Positions 1-11,700 of a stretch of DNA of 64,000 nucleotides are shown here, one piece after another; the stretch's first letter is position 1, and each line of letters starts with the position of its first letter. The position numbers and the translations under genes were made by a program. The notes under the pieces were generated by a model. It saw nothing but the letters and a program-made list of their open reading frames with translations, searched no databases and was not told the DNA's origin. The DNA comes from Heliocidaris erythrogramma (lineage: Eukaryota; Echinodermata; Echinoidea; Camarodonta; Echinometridae). The stretch lies in the NCBI GenBank assembly GCA_025617745.1, contig CM046854.1, forward strand, positions 63,445,606 to 63,509,605, given 5' to 3'.

Positions 1-1241
1 AACCTAATACAAACATAAAATATGAGATATTTCTGCAAGCCTTTGTGAAATTGTATAATGAATGCTTTCCTTTGAAGAAATTTTGTCTGAAAAATGATAC
101 TTGTATTAGGCCTTGGTTAACTAATTATCTTAGGAAGAGATGTAAAGAGAAAAATAAGCTGTATAAAAAATTTATTCTGAAACCATCTCCTTCTCGTGAG
201 AGTAATTATAAACATGTTAGAAATTCATTAAATAATGACAGTAGGCATGCAAAACAAGAATATTTTTTATTAAAAATTTAACACTGTCAAAAATGATATC
301 AAAAAGACCTGGAAATACTTGAATGAAGTTATAGAGCAAAGACGCCAAAATAACAGTCCCGAATATGTTATCAAAGATAACCTAAAGATAACTAGTAAAC
401 TCAAAATGTCAGAGGCATTTAATGAGTATTTCAGTAGAGTTGGAAGTTCTCTTGTAAATCATTCGACACCCGTATTGAGACAAGATTTTATACAGTACCT
501 GACGGGTAATTACATGAATTCTCTATTTTTGAAATCTGTTACTGAAACAGAAATAATTAACCATGCTAAAGAATTGAAAGTGGGTAAAAGTGCTGGATAT
601 GATGGGGTTGATCGAACGTTTGTTAAAAAGACCATATTTTTGTATGCAAAGCATTTGTGTTGTCTTTTTAATGAATCCTTTATCGCTGCACAAATACCGG
701 ATCAATTAAAGATTGCTGAAGTAGTTCCTATATATAAAAGCAAGGGTAAAGAGTGTTTAGATAACTATCGCCCAATATCTATCCTGCCAGTATTTTACAA
801 GACTTTAGAAAAACTTGTTTACAGACGACTCATTGATTACATTGATAAAGATATTTTTTACTCTAAACAATTTGGATTCAGACAGAAATACTCAACCTCC
901 ATGGCTTTAATTGAATTCATGAATTATGTATCTTGTGCAATAGAAAAAAACTGGTTTCAATTGGTATTTTTCTTGATCTTTCAAAGGCTTTTGATAGTGT
1001 GAATCATTCAAATCATTCAAAACTCTCATTTTAGAGCCATTTCTCTGAATTGGTTTGATAATTATCTAAATAATCGTAAACAATTTGTTGTTATTGATCA
1101 ACAATCTTCACATTTATGTAATATTACAACCAGAATTCCTCAAGGGAGTATCCTTGGTCCCCCATTGTTTTTATTATTCATCAGTGATTTTCATTATGTT
1201 TCCAGTAATCATTTATCTTATTTGCCGATGACACAAATGTG
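1..1241 (+). mobile_element. CR1/Jockey-like LINE reverse transcriptase fragment
   Basis: Three consecutive open stretches (45-281, 319-1002, about 1030-1241) encode parts of one LINE polymerase in order: the linker before the RT domain, the RT fingers (AGYDGV, YRPISILPVFYKTLEKL, FGFRQKYSTSMAL), then PQGSILGP of the palm. The LDLSKAFDSVNH motif lies out of frame after position 960, and FADDTN near 1223-1240 is also out of frame, so at least two frameshifts interrupt it. The endonuclease is missing at the window edge, and the thumb and 3' UTR are missing downstream, so the copy is dead. The motif set fits the CR1/Jockey group; the exact clade is inference. Confidence 0.85.
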
Positions 1242-1684
1242 ACCCGTCACGTCAAAATGAAACAGATGTCGTATTTCTCAAATTGATTTCATATAAGCTT
1301 TAATTTTAGATAAAGGTCAACTCTGGAGAATGTGTATTAGTGAAGATAATAGATTTTGAAACTCGAGAATAGTAGGGCTCTGGAAAAGTATTTGTGAGAG
1401 AAAAACGCTTTCGAAGTTGACTTCCGTTTTGTCTTCATGCACCATTTTTTCATCTTTAATGCCAACTAGAAAATGGTCCTACAATTTCCTGGTTGAATGA
1501 AAGTAGACTTTATATGGAAAAAGTTTGAGCACAAAGGAATGTCAACCTCACACAAACGTAGTCCTTTCCTAGGAGGACACTTTGAACATTTCATCGTGAC
1601 AGTTAGATTTGCTATAATACAAGTGAGTTCAATGTAATTCAGCACACTAATACACTGAGATAGTATATCTCACCCAGTATGTTC

Positions 1685-1757
1685 TCACCCAGAAAATGTA
1701 TTACATTACTTGTTCTTTACTCACCTATCAGGACTTTTAAAGGCCAGTTCTTAAATG
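1685..1757 (+). repeat. 73-bp direct repeat, copy 1
   Basis: This stretch, from TCACCCAGAAAATG to GTTCTTAAATG, recurs almost unchanged at 3142-3214. I saw one difference (CTCACC against CTTACC). Neither copy has an obvious gene, so it may be a recent local duplication or the end of a longer repeat. Confidence 0.8.
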
Positions 1758-1921
1758 ACAAACTGACACACTGAGATAGTATAGATACAGCAACACGAAA
1801 ATGGATGTATGGGGCTGCACTGTGTTCTCAAAATGGACAGCATGTAGATGACAAAGTTGTTCATAGTTCATCACATGAAATAATGTATTATCTGTCCTGT
1901 CAAACCAGGTGCAACAGAATT

Positions 1922-2015
1922 CGAGAAGCTGCCGAGACCCAAAAAATACGGGCCTATCTTTTGACAAACTTTCATTTTCGTGCCCCCTCTTTTACTCAAT
2001 CCTGGATCCGCCCCT
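1922..2015 (-). mobile_element. Partial GGCGGATCC-family MITE
   Basis: One arm of the family described at 16259-16502: CGAGAAGCTG, then GTGCCCCCTCTTTTACTCAA, then the terminal CCTGGATCCGCCCCTG. The other end is absent. Confidence 0.75.
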
Positions 2016-2520
2016 GCATGTACATTTCAATCCCCCCCCCCCCCCCGGCACCACCAGTACATAGTGTCCTTTGAAATGTCACACCCTTGGTTAGATTAGA
2101 AATGCTCACTGCGTTCCCTACTTTTATTGTACAGCAATTTACAATGTAGTTGAGTCCCATCCCCCCCCCCCCCCCCCCCAAGGCATTTTCACGAGTAGAT
2201 ATGGAACAATGGTCCTCAATATCGAGGCCCTGCTGCTGTGTTCTGTGGCTTGAAATTTCGTAGCACGGGGCATCGATAACGATTATAACTAGTATGGTCG
2301 TGAAACAGGCCCATTTGGGCACTGTAGGACATGCAGCGGGGCCTGGATCACGAGTATAACTAGTGAGCTGGCTGAAGTTAGAACCCTAATACAAAGGTAT
2401 GATCGATTACACTTGCAAACTAGCGGGGCCTGTATCACGAGTATGCCCAGAAGTTAACCACAATAAAATTGCCACTCCTTCAAAATAAAACAAAAACAAC
2501 ATTTATATTTATATGGTAAC

Positions 2521-2778
2521 CACTGATCTCTATGTAAGAATCTGGATAGAGCATTGGCTTGTTGAGGTGAAGCCGCTAGGCCGCCATGCTACCACTCCCA
2601 TTTCTATAGCTGGAGATTGGAAAGGCCAATCACGTCGAAGCTGGTTCAATGGCTGTGCAGTGATGCGCAGCGTGCGCATTGTATTGGGAGTGGTTTAAAT
2701 GGCCGCACTGTGGCTTCAGATGTTTGCACAGTGCGTATGGACCAATGCTCTATCCAGATTTTTACATAGAGATCAGTG
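2521..2778. mobile_element. hAT-type MITE with 8-bp target duplication
   Basis: A 258-bp element whose ends are inverted repeats of about 37 bp, starting CACTGATCTCTATGTAAG and ending with the complement. It is flanked on both sides by ATGGTAAC (2513-2520 and 2779-2786). The 8-bp duplication and CA...TG ends fit the hAT superfamily. There is no coding capacity. The intact duplication suggests a fairly recent insertion. Confidence 0.9.
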
Positions 2779-2786
2779 ATGGTAAC

Positions 2787-3902
2787 TTACAGGATTAATG
2801 GTTGAGATCTTTTTACTTCAATATATATGCAAATTCAACCTCTACTACAATAATAATACTAACAATAGAAATACAGTGTTCAGGTATTCAGGCTTGTGTA
2901 AAAATAATAAAATAATAAGAATAAGGCAATAATGATCTCCGTTTTTATGAAACAAACACTTCATATGTTTGTTGCTTGATGCAAAAGGTTATTCTTGATA
3001 ATTTTTGTGTTTTTGTTTGTTTATTGTTAAGTTTGTTTCTTTTCAATCGTTTTTATTCCATGCCCCATAAGGGGCCGTTTAAGAAATAAAAATCATTGTT
3101 ATTGTCATGGTTATTGATACCCTGATGCTATATGCTCGGGGTCACCCAGAAAATGTATTACATTACTTGTTCTTTACTTACCTATCAGGACTTTTAAAGG
3201 CCAGTTCTTAAATGTATTTATGGATTTTGGAGCTCAAAGCACTGTTGAAGGAAAATGTGAAATAAGGATGACCTCATATTGAGCAGCTTTCTAATATTAA
3301 CCTTCCCCATTATATATTTAAGGAGGTAAAAAGAAATTTTTAGTAGCGGTATCATATAGCATTTCATCGAATGCCAAAATACCCGGGGGGGGGGGGGTAC
3401 TCAGATTTGGGTTGGACGGAGGTATGCACCTGAAACCTCGAGAAGCATGCCCATTTTGAAGGATAATTTTCGCAGAAAAGGATACCCATTATTAGGGGCG
3501 TCCATTCAAACGCAACCCATGTTGGAATTATTTTTGCCTAGCTTTGCACTTTAGCAAGATTATGGGGAGGTATTATTCTCCAACTCAAAATCATACACCA
3601 TCTTCATGGAATTTCTACAAAAAAGCGACCCATATAAAAGCAACACGATACAATATAAGATGAGTACCCTTGCAACACCCCTCCCCCTCCCCCGGATGTT
3701 ATACTAATGAATAAATTCGAACGCAGTTGAGTGACACAGGAACTGGTAACAGTTCCCTGGTATGACAGTGAGTGACAGGGTGTACTCATGTAATAGACAT
3801 AATGGAATGGGGATTTCCCCCAACAGTACATCATGTCTATTAACATGATGAAGGAAGGGCAATTCCCCAAACATATCTGTGAACGCGTGATATGACAAAT
3901 GT
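2787..3902. other. AT-rich stretch without a gene
   Basis: I see no gene. It contains poly(G) at about 3385-3397 and the second copy of the 73-bp repeat. A sequence near 3050-3110 resembles a LINE or retroposed 3' end (TTTAAGAAATAAAAATCA) but is too weak to call. Confidence 0.4.
3142..3214 (+). repeat. 73-bp direct repeat, copy 2
   Basis: Near-identical partner of 1685-1757 in the same orientation, about 1.4 kb away. Confidence 0.8.
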
Positions 3903-4565
3903 CTTTAAAGGTTCCCTTGCAACCGAAGTGCAAGTAGATTCCTGCTGATGTGCAGGGATGTATATACAACTTATATTTTGTTATTCGAACATCTAAATAT
4001 GTTTCATAAGTTTTTAAAATATTTTTGAAATCATTTTCTCAAACATGCTAAGCTCCACCCTAAAAACATGCTCCAGATCTCATTCCTGCAATGACATCAT
4101 CTGTCAATCATTAGTGAGCTAAGGAGAGACAGTGGTATGTAGCATTGCCAGAGATGATCATCTGTTTTACTATACCATACAATGCCTACATAGGAGTTGC
4201 TATGCCAGACATGCTGAATCATCACCAGGAAAAGAATGGCAATGAGGAGGTATTGTTTGAAAGCATGCAATTATATTGTGAGCATGTGATGAGTTGGGGG
4301 AAGTTGCATTCAACTGTATATTGTAGAATGTTAGTGTACAGCTGGCTGATGATTGACAGATGATGTCACTGCAGGAATAGGATCTGGAGCCTTTTTTTGG
4401 GGGGGGGGTGGAGCTTAGGAGGTTGGGAAAAATACTTCATACAACATTTAAAAATCTATGAAACATATCAAGATGTTTGAATAACAGAATATTAGTTTGC
4501 ATCCCTGCACATCAACAGCCATAAACTTGCATTTGGGTTGCGTTTGGTTGCAGGGGCCTTTAAAG
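3903..4565. repeat. Foldback element with about 230-bp arms
   Basis: The two ends are imperfect inverted repeats: TTTAAAGGTTCCCTTGCAAC on the left matches the complement of the right end (GGTTGCAGGGGCCTTTAAA). Further inside, ATGTGCAGGGATG pairs with CATCCCTGCACAT, and GACATCATCTGTCAATCAT pairs with ATGATTGACAGATGATGTC. No protein is encoded. Confidence 0.75.
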
Positions 4566-4789
4566 GGGAATCATCCCTTTAGAGGTCGTTGCGTTTGATT
4601 ATAATATTATAAGCAATCAAACTATTCCCAAACAAACATGTGACATTTAAAACGAACACGCAAACAAACAAACAAAACAACACCAAAGAATACGGAAAAT
4701 TTATGAATGTTTGAATCTTGAGATCAGTGAGATATGAAGAATATATGTCAATGCCCATACCACGGGCGTAGACACGCATAATTATCCAT

Positions 4790-4851
4790 ACGAACACACT
4801 TTCTATTGTTAGTGGGGGTCATCCCCCACTAACAATAGAAAGTGTGTTCGT
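4790..4851. repeat. Perfect 29-bp hairpin
   Basis: Arms 4790-4818 and 4823-4851 are exact complements (ACGAACACACTTTCTATT...) around the loop TCAT. Weaker pairing continues outside through GGCGTAGA/TCTACGCC. It is probably the core of a foldback repeat. Confidence 0.85.
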
Positions 4852-5534
4852 AATCTACGCCACTGGCCCATACGCTTATTAATTTGTATTAATTTGTGAT
4901 ACTTGTCATACTTGGAAAATTCTCTCATTTGAAACGTTCGTTGACATAAGGAAGATTATCCAAAGTACCCTCCACCCCCCCCCCCCCCCCTCCTCCCATC
5001 CATTTTTTCATATTGATTATATCAAAGACTATATTCGTCCATGGTATAAGGTAACATCTTATTCCTTGTCTTCTGGCAAAACTATTTAATCCACAATTAA
5101 AAACTATGAGAATTTCGTCAAGTACAAACAAATGGGGAAGGGTTTTGCTAATGGGAAAATCTTCATATCATAAGTGATCTCGAAAATTTAAAATTCCTAG
5201 TTGTTTTTATCGATTTATCTCATACTCTCACTAATATATTACACTTTACCCAAGTATAGTATATAAGATGGTCTAACGTCACTTTTAATCTAATAATAAG
5301 GACGGTTCGAAATGTATGTCTTCTGGGGAAATGCCCAACTCAAAGACCCCAAATGACAGTATTGAACTTAATCATATACAAATACAAAGGCTTTCTCCCG
5401 TTCACTTCTTGTTCATGAAGACTGGAAAGGGTAGGCCTATCTATATGGGCAAGTTCAAGCTATTTTGCCAGTTACGTTACCGACCACATCTGCGATTTTA
5501 GCGTACCTAATAATTGTAGGCCTATAAATTTGAT
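4852..5534. other. No gene seen
   Basis: AT-rich sequence with one poly(C) tract near 4975-4990. The short open frame around 5316-5501 has no recognisable motif. Confidence 0.4.
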
Positions 5535-5768
5535 TGGGTCCGCTCGTTATTCATAAGGACCGCTATTCATAGAAAAATGCTGATCATTTAACACGCGTCA
5601 TGAATAGCGGTCCTCATGAATGGAGGTCCTTATAAATAGCGAGGTAACTTGTATGGTTTGCTCGCTAGTTAGAAGGACCGCTATTCATACAAAACCGCTA
5701 TTCAAGTTAGTCATGCGTTTTGGATAGCAGTCCTTATGAATAGCGGTCCTTATGACTAGTGAGGTTAC
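5535..5768. repeat. GGACCGCTATTCATAA-word repeat, copy 1
   Basis: About 230 bp built from repeated and inverted forms of GGACCGCTATTCATAA and AATAGCGAG, with an ACGCGTCATGAATAG core. Related copies lie at 9884-10094 and 28661-28900. The outer ends are roughly inverted (GGTCCGCTCG.. and ..TAGTGAGGTTACC), so it is probably a foldback transposable element. Confidence 0.75.
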
Positions 5769-6059
5769 CCCAGTTTGATAGCCTTACCAGAGCTTAGATC
5801 AGATGAAATATGAAGAGAAACGAAAGATGAACACATTCAATGTCTATTTATGGACTCCGCAGCAAAAGTGTTGGTAACGTAGGTATGGGAAACCAAATTA
5901 GCAAATACCCATATGTTCACAAACGGGCGCGCGCGCAAATATCCACACCAACACTAATTGTAATGTTTTACTCGTGTGTCAGGGGGCACTAAATAAGGCT
6001 AGTTCGGTTCTAAATCCGTGGTAGATCGGGAGGTTCTGATCCCGGGTTATGACTCAGTC

Positions 6060-6230
6060 ACAATAGGCTCCGATGCTATGTACGGGCCCCGTCCGATGAG
6101 TTTTTCGTCTAAAATCAGGCGGTCATCGGAGCATTCGTGCGGTGACCGGCAGACAACCGGACGCTAATCAGGGTCATCGCTGTGTTTTGGGGGCATCGTT
6201 GGGCCAGGGCTAAACCAAGGTGCGCCAAAA
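6060..6230. repeat. GC-rich CGGTGACC-type repeat, left part
   Basis: GC-rich words (GGCGGTCATCGGAGC, GCGGTGACCGGCAGAC) resemble those at 7660-8060. GTGCGCCAAAA at about 6220 is inverted relative to TTTTGGCGCAC at about 7655, suggesting the two blocks are parts of one interrupted element or two family members. Confidence 0.5.
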
Positions 6231-7654
6231 GTAATTTTGGGCATTTTTTTTTTTTTTTTTTGGTCATGCCCTGTTGAAAGACAATTCTTCAGCAGTAAAA
6301 CATTGCACTCCAGTATGTACATTAAGGGTGTATATTTCCTACTTCAAGCCGCAAAATTCAACATATTGCGAGTTTCAGTGCAAATTGTGACAAATTCATT
6401 AAATAAGTTATTTCAACATGTAGTTTTTAAGTTATCGATCTATAATTGCTCTCACATATTCCCGAGAGTTCATTTCACTGTATGAATGTCATAAAAATGG
6501 AAAGAAACGCAATCTTCGTGAGTATAATAGCGTAATTATCCTAGAGAATAGGCTGATTATTCGTGTTTTTTTATATATATCCATATAAAACGTTTAGATT
6601 TCCAGGTATTTCCAATTCAATTTTATTACCACCATGTTCCCTGATGTCTCAGCTTTAAGCCGATACCATATTTGGCTGCCACCTTCTGCCCCTTTTTATG
6701 TTAGAGCCGATTATCCTTTACACATTACCCAGAAAATATGTTATTTTGGACCGCGTAGCTGCTGAAGATTCTCTGTCATCATACGGCGCCGCATGGGGGC
6801 GCGCATGACTTTGTTTTTACACGGCAAGGTCCCATTTTTTGAGTAACACTGATAATAAGTAAACAAGATAATAAATTATAGGGCTTTGGAGAAAGCATAA
6901 TTTGTATCATAATTTGTCCAACACCAAAACCAAGCTCTCAAAATGTTTTTTACAGACCCTACATTCTGAGTAATTCACAGTGGCTTCAGTGAATATTGCA
7001 AGGCGAAGGCTTTTCGAAATAATTCATTCTTCTGACAGTATATAAACAATATGGCAAAAGGACTTAAAATATACATGGACTTTATCAGTTAGTATTATGA
7101 TTTTGATAACTCGATAGTATCTACAGAATTACTTCTTAGTGATATAGGTACGTTTCTCTATAGCAAAATTATCAAGGCTACGATGGCGCTCTTTCATTAA
7201 AAAAACCCCCTTATTTAATAACTCATTTTTCAGCTAGCTGAATATTATTATTTTATTAGTATATGCATTATTAAAGTTCAATTTCAAGTAATGGCATCAT
7301 ACATTACAAGACATTGCAAATTTCTCATTATTACAAATATTTTCCACTACGGCGCCCCACCCCCCTTTAAGTCACTCTTACGTACCATATGCCTGAGCTT
7401 TAAGTTAACACCATTTTCACATTTTGATATAAAGGCATAGAGATTGCATGCATTATCAATTTTCTGAGATATGAAAATCATTGTAATGCGAGAAATATGT
7501 TATTTTCCATTGGATTTTGGCAGCCAATCAGAAATCGGTATTTTAATGACGTCATAGGTATTTGAAAATATTTTCATTAGATTCTACGGGTCTGAATACC
7601 CATATACCCATCATCTAAGTTTAAATTCTAAGTAAAACTAAGTGAATATGAATT
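6231..7654. other. AT-rich filler between GC-rich blocks
   Basis: I see no gene. One poly(T) tract lies at 6245-6260. The open frame at 6237-6485 has no motif. Confidence 0.4.
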
Positions 7655-8060
7655 TTGGCGCACTTTGGAGCCTTTCTGGCCCACTGTGCGCCGCCCGGTC
7701 TGCCAGACACCCGTCAGATACGGTTACCCCCCGGAGACCGCAGGGCCACCTCCAGATGATCGCACGATGACCTACTATCGGCAGATGGCCGCAAGGTGAC
7801 CGTCCTGCTTCCCTGCGGTCTCCTGCCGGCGCCCGGAAGATATCCTGCCGATCTCCGTCTGATGTCCGTCAGTTTTTCTCTCATAAGTGTCGGCCGGCAT
7901 GCGTCCGGTGACTGCACGGGGAGCAATTTCTTGTGACTGCTAGACCGACGTCTTCCAAACATCGGCAAAACTCGCCGGTGACCCAACGATTTTGAAAATC
8001 GGGCGGTGACCTCCAGAGGCCATTATCGGACGGCCGCCGCGCCGCCGGCCCCAATTGTGA
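7655..8060. repeat. GC-rich repeat block upstream of the Ig/GTPase gene
   Basis: About 400 bp, strongly GC- and CpG-rich, with recurring CCGGTGACC, GGTGACC, GCGGTCTCC and CCGTC words in both orientations, like 6060-6230. It lies about 270 bp before the first coding exon. It could act as a CpG-rich promoter region, but its word structure looks more like a repeat. Confidence 0.5.
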
Positions 8061-8330
8061 CTGAGGCATTATCAAAATATTAATCACAAGAGATGTAGAC
8101 AGGTGGCCATCGCTCATCATGTGATATCCGTCACCTTAGTCAAACCAACGTGGGGACGATCCATCCGGAGAAAAAAAAAATGCCTTGGTCACGTGTCGCC
8201 TGTTCCCTTCTTCTTCTTCTTACATGTCTTAGTTTGGTTGTATTTGGCAATTAGTAATAATTGACTATTTTTGCCACAAAATTGGCTTTATTTATTATTA
8301 GATTATTATTATAAGAAATACAAAAATGAG

Positions 8331-8706
8331 ATGGCCGCCCCAGCCCTTTTTCATCCTCTTTTATTATTTCTCACAGCAATCGATGTTTTTACTGAGAAGT
8401 CGGTAACAGCAGTGAGAGGCAAAAACATCTCGTTACCATGCAATTTCTCAGGAGACACCGTTCCTGCAGCAGTCTACTGGTACAGACATAACTACACAGA
8501 TGCTCCCGACAACACAGCAACACTCGTTGCCCAAGAGTTTCAGGGAAGGGACCTTAGACCGGGAGGGGAGAGGTACAACATCACTAACGACTACAGGCTT
8601 GTCGTAATCAATGTCTCCGTCCCAGATGAGACGACCTACTCGTGCCAAGTCGTGACAGGTCGTGACATAGCCTATGACAGGGGCTACACGAAGTTGAGAG
8701 TTATAG
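8331..8706 (+). CDS. Exon 1: signal peptide and V-type Ig domain
   Basis: ATG 8331 sits in GAGATGG and begins MAAPALFHPLLLFLTA, a good signal peptide. In-frame open sequence extends further upstream, but without a secretory leader. The Ig fold shows C37 (SLPC), W50 (VYWYRH) and DETTYSC at 99-105, the usual disulfide pair plus core tryptophan. NIS, NFS, NYT, NIT and NVS are possible N-glycosylation sites. The donor after ...LRVI is G|GTAAGA, phase 1. A preceding AG at about 8300 could end a 5'-UTR intron. Confidence 0.85.
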
Positions 8707-11700
8707 GTAAGACTGAATGAACTGTACTACGTTTTTTTCTTTTCTGCTGGGTAAATATTACTGGCGTTAATATATTGTATTTTTTATCAGTTGAATGTAA
8801 TCTTATCTGTCAGTTTTTATGCTTTAATACCATTTTTAGCTCACCTGAGCCTAAGGCTCGAGTGAGCTATTGCGATGGAAATTTGTCCGTCGTCCGTCGT
8901 GCGTCGTCCGTTAACTTTTTACATTTTCATCTTCTTCTCCAAAACCCATGATCGGAATTCAACCAAACTTGGTAGGAATCATCCTTAGGGGTGGGGGACC
9001 CAAAGGTGTTAAAATGGTACATGTGGCCCCCAGGGGGCCCAGGGGGAGGGCCCCCAATTGTAAGAGCTATGTAAATTTCAAACATCTTCTCCAGAACCAG
9101 GCATAGCTCAGACTTGGTATTGTGTATGGAGATACCTCTATAGATGAAGAATGAATGTTGTTCATGAAATTTCTCTGAGTGGCCCTATAGGGGCCCTGTG
9201 GGGGTAACATACTGGAGGGGGGGGGGGCGCTGCCAGGCAAAATGTACATTCTAATCTTCTCCAAAACACATGATCGGAATTCAACCAAACTTGGTAGGAA
9301 TCATCCTTAGGGGTAGGGGATCCAAAGTTGCTAAAATGGTACATGTGGCCCCCCAGGGGGGCCCAGGGGAGGGGCCCAGGGGAGGGCCCCCAAGTGTAAA
9401 AGCTATGTAAATTTCAAACATCTTCTTCTCCAGAACCAGGAATAGCTCAGACTTGGTAATGTGTATGGAGATACCTCTATAGACGAAAAATTAAAGTTGT
9501 TCATTATTTTTTTCTGGGTGGCCCTATAGGGGTCTGTGGGGGTAACATACTGGGGGGGGGGGGGGGGGGGGGCAAGTTGTCCGCCATCCAGAAACTTTTT
9601 ACATTTTCAGCTTCTTCTCCAAAACCCATGATTGGAATTTAACCGAACTTGGTAGGAAGCTTAGACTTGGTATTGTGTATAGAGATACCTCTATAGATGA
9701 AGAATGAAAGTTGTTCATGTGCTAGAGAGAACATGCACCAGATGTGATTTGATCCACCTCAGGTGAGCGTCGTGCCCCCTGGGGCTCTTGTTATGAAGGC
9801 TATACTTTGTGTATCTTAATGTATAACACACACCCTCTTTGATCTGGTCTGTTTTGTTTTACTTAAATATCAATATCGTCTACCTCGCTAGTCATAAAGA
9901 CCGTTATCCATAAGGACAACTTATTCATAAGGACCGCTATCCATAACGCGTGACTAAATGAATAGCGAGCAAATCATAGCATTACCTCGCTATTCATAAG
10001 GACCTCCGTTCATTAGGATCGCTTTTCATAACGCGCGTTAAGTGAATAGCGGTTTTCTAGGAATAGCAGTCCTTATGAATAGCGAGCGGACCTGGTCTAT
10101 TAGCGGTAGCTAGCTTAGGTCTAGGGGCCAATTATCATGATAGAAAAACGGGTATTACTAATTTCGCGGATAAAATTGGTGAAATGCGTGATAAAGGCTA
10201 ATGAATTATGGGGAAAGTGACGTTGGAGGGCCGTTTCCTCTTATTTTCATATCCCCCTCTCTCTTTCTCTGTTTATTCTTCCTTTCTTTTATTTTCTTCG
10301 GCATTCTATAGGGGGGGGGGGAGGGCAGGGACGTACCCCATAGAATAATATAGCTACGCCACTATATCTATGAATTTGGTTCTCCATAGTCTCTTCCTAT
10401 TCCTTTTCTAACCATCTCAAACATCACTATATCGATAGCCTTGGCAGAGCCATTGGAACCAATCATAGTGTCCTGCAAAGTCACGAAGCCAGGGCGATGC
10501 ACATATACCATTGCCAAGGAACCCCCAGAACAAGTGACTCTAGTTTGTGAACTTCACGATGTCCGACCTCCAGTCAACCTTACATGGACAAGAAGTGATG
10601 GAAGATTACAGACTACAGCTCAACAAATTTACGTGAATAATGGGCTACATACTATCTCATCTCAACTTCAAGTAATTAAAGTTTCTCTATTTTTGTATAC
10701 TGGACGATTGTGTTCAAATTTGTGTTCAAATTCAGAAGTGAAAATATCCACAAAATTATTACCTCATGAACTCATATTAATGAAAATAGAGCAACGTAAA
10801 CTATCGTCATATAAATAGAATGTATCTCATTCAGATTTAAAGTAACGGTTCTCCATTTTATTGATTCGAGAAGACATATTTGATGTTTTGTATTTTATTG
10901 CCCTAATCAAAAATTGGCATCGTCCGCGGAACCCGCTACTATTATGGAGTAGACATGTTTCATATTTGCTATCATAATTACATATAGCATCTTGAAGACG
11001 AAATTACAATTCAAAGACAGCAAAGTGTCAATTTATTCCCTGTAGAAAGCTGACAGCTCACCAAAACCCTATGTTTAGTATTCATATTACTTTTTCAGAA
11101 TCTAAATAGGGTAAATTTCATTTGCTAAAATGCCAATATTTAATGCCATGGCGATTTATTTAAAAAATCGGATCGCAGACCGATCCTATATGTCGTAAGG
11201 TCTGGCCTTAACGTAAACAAAGAAAAAAAATAAGGGTGGTTTCGGGCAGCGAACAACTTCAAATTCCTGTAGAAAGATGCCCGAACATCCTCATATTTGG
11301 ACAGTGAGATATCCGGCTATCATTATTGTCGGGCAGGAAGCTACAATACAATACAACAATAAGCATTTAGTACGCCCTTCCCATAAGGCTCGGAGCGTCT
11401 ACTGAAATATGTTATAAGTGTTATGATTTTCTAGTGTATTTTGATGAATAAATGATATCTTCAAGACAATAAAGTGTCTTTTTTGGATTACTCTCGCCCA
11501 AGATTTAGAAAAGGAATAGTTTTGGGCAGCAAACTAAATTGACTTTGAACTCTTCCTGAAACTGTCTCCATGCCTATTTTCAGTTATATGACTTTGAAGT
11601 TCATAGTACACATCGATTTATTTACAGAATATTTCAGTCCAATCAGGATCTACAGCCCCTTTGTCTGCGATACCCCAGTCATACCAACCAGACCGACAAC

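Larger units (their letters stand above)
1242..2512. other. Repeat-rich intergenic stretch
   Basis: No gene was recognised. It holds one copy of a 73-bp direct repeat (1685-1757, second copy 3142-3214), a partial GGCGGATCC-family MITE (about 1922-2015) and poly(C) runs at 2034-2047 and 2161-2179. Confidence 0.6.

Noticed and set aside
7714-8120. GC-rich minus-strand open frames, and a CpG-island promoter reading
   Set aside because: The words match the repeat block at 6060-6230. The open frames follow from high GC content.
9067-9344. Minus-strand open frames in the CTCACCTGAG repeat
   Set aside because: They lie in tandem repeat units and contain no domain.
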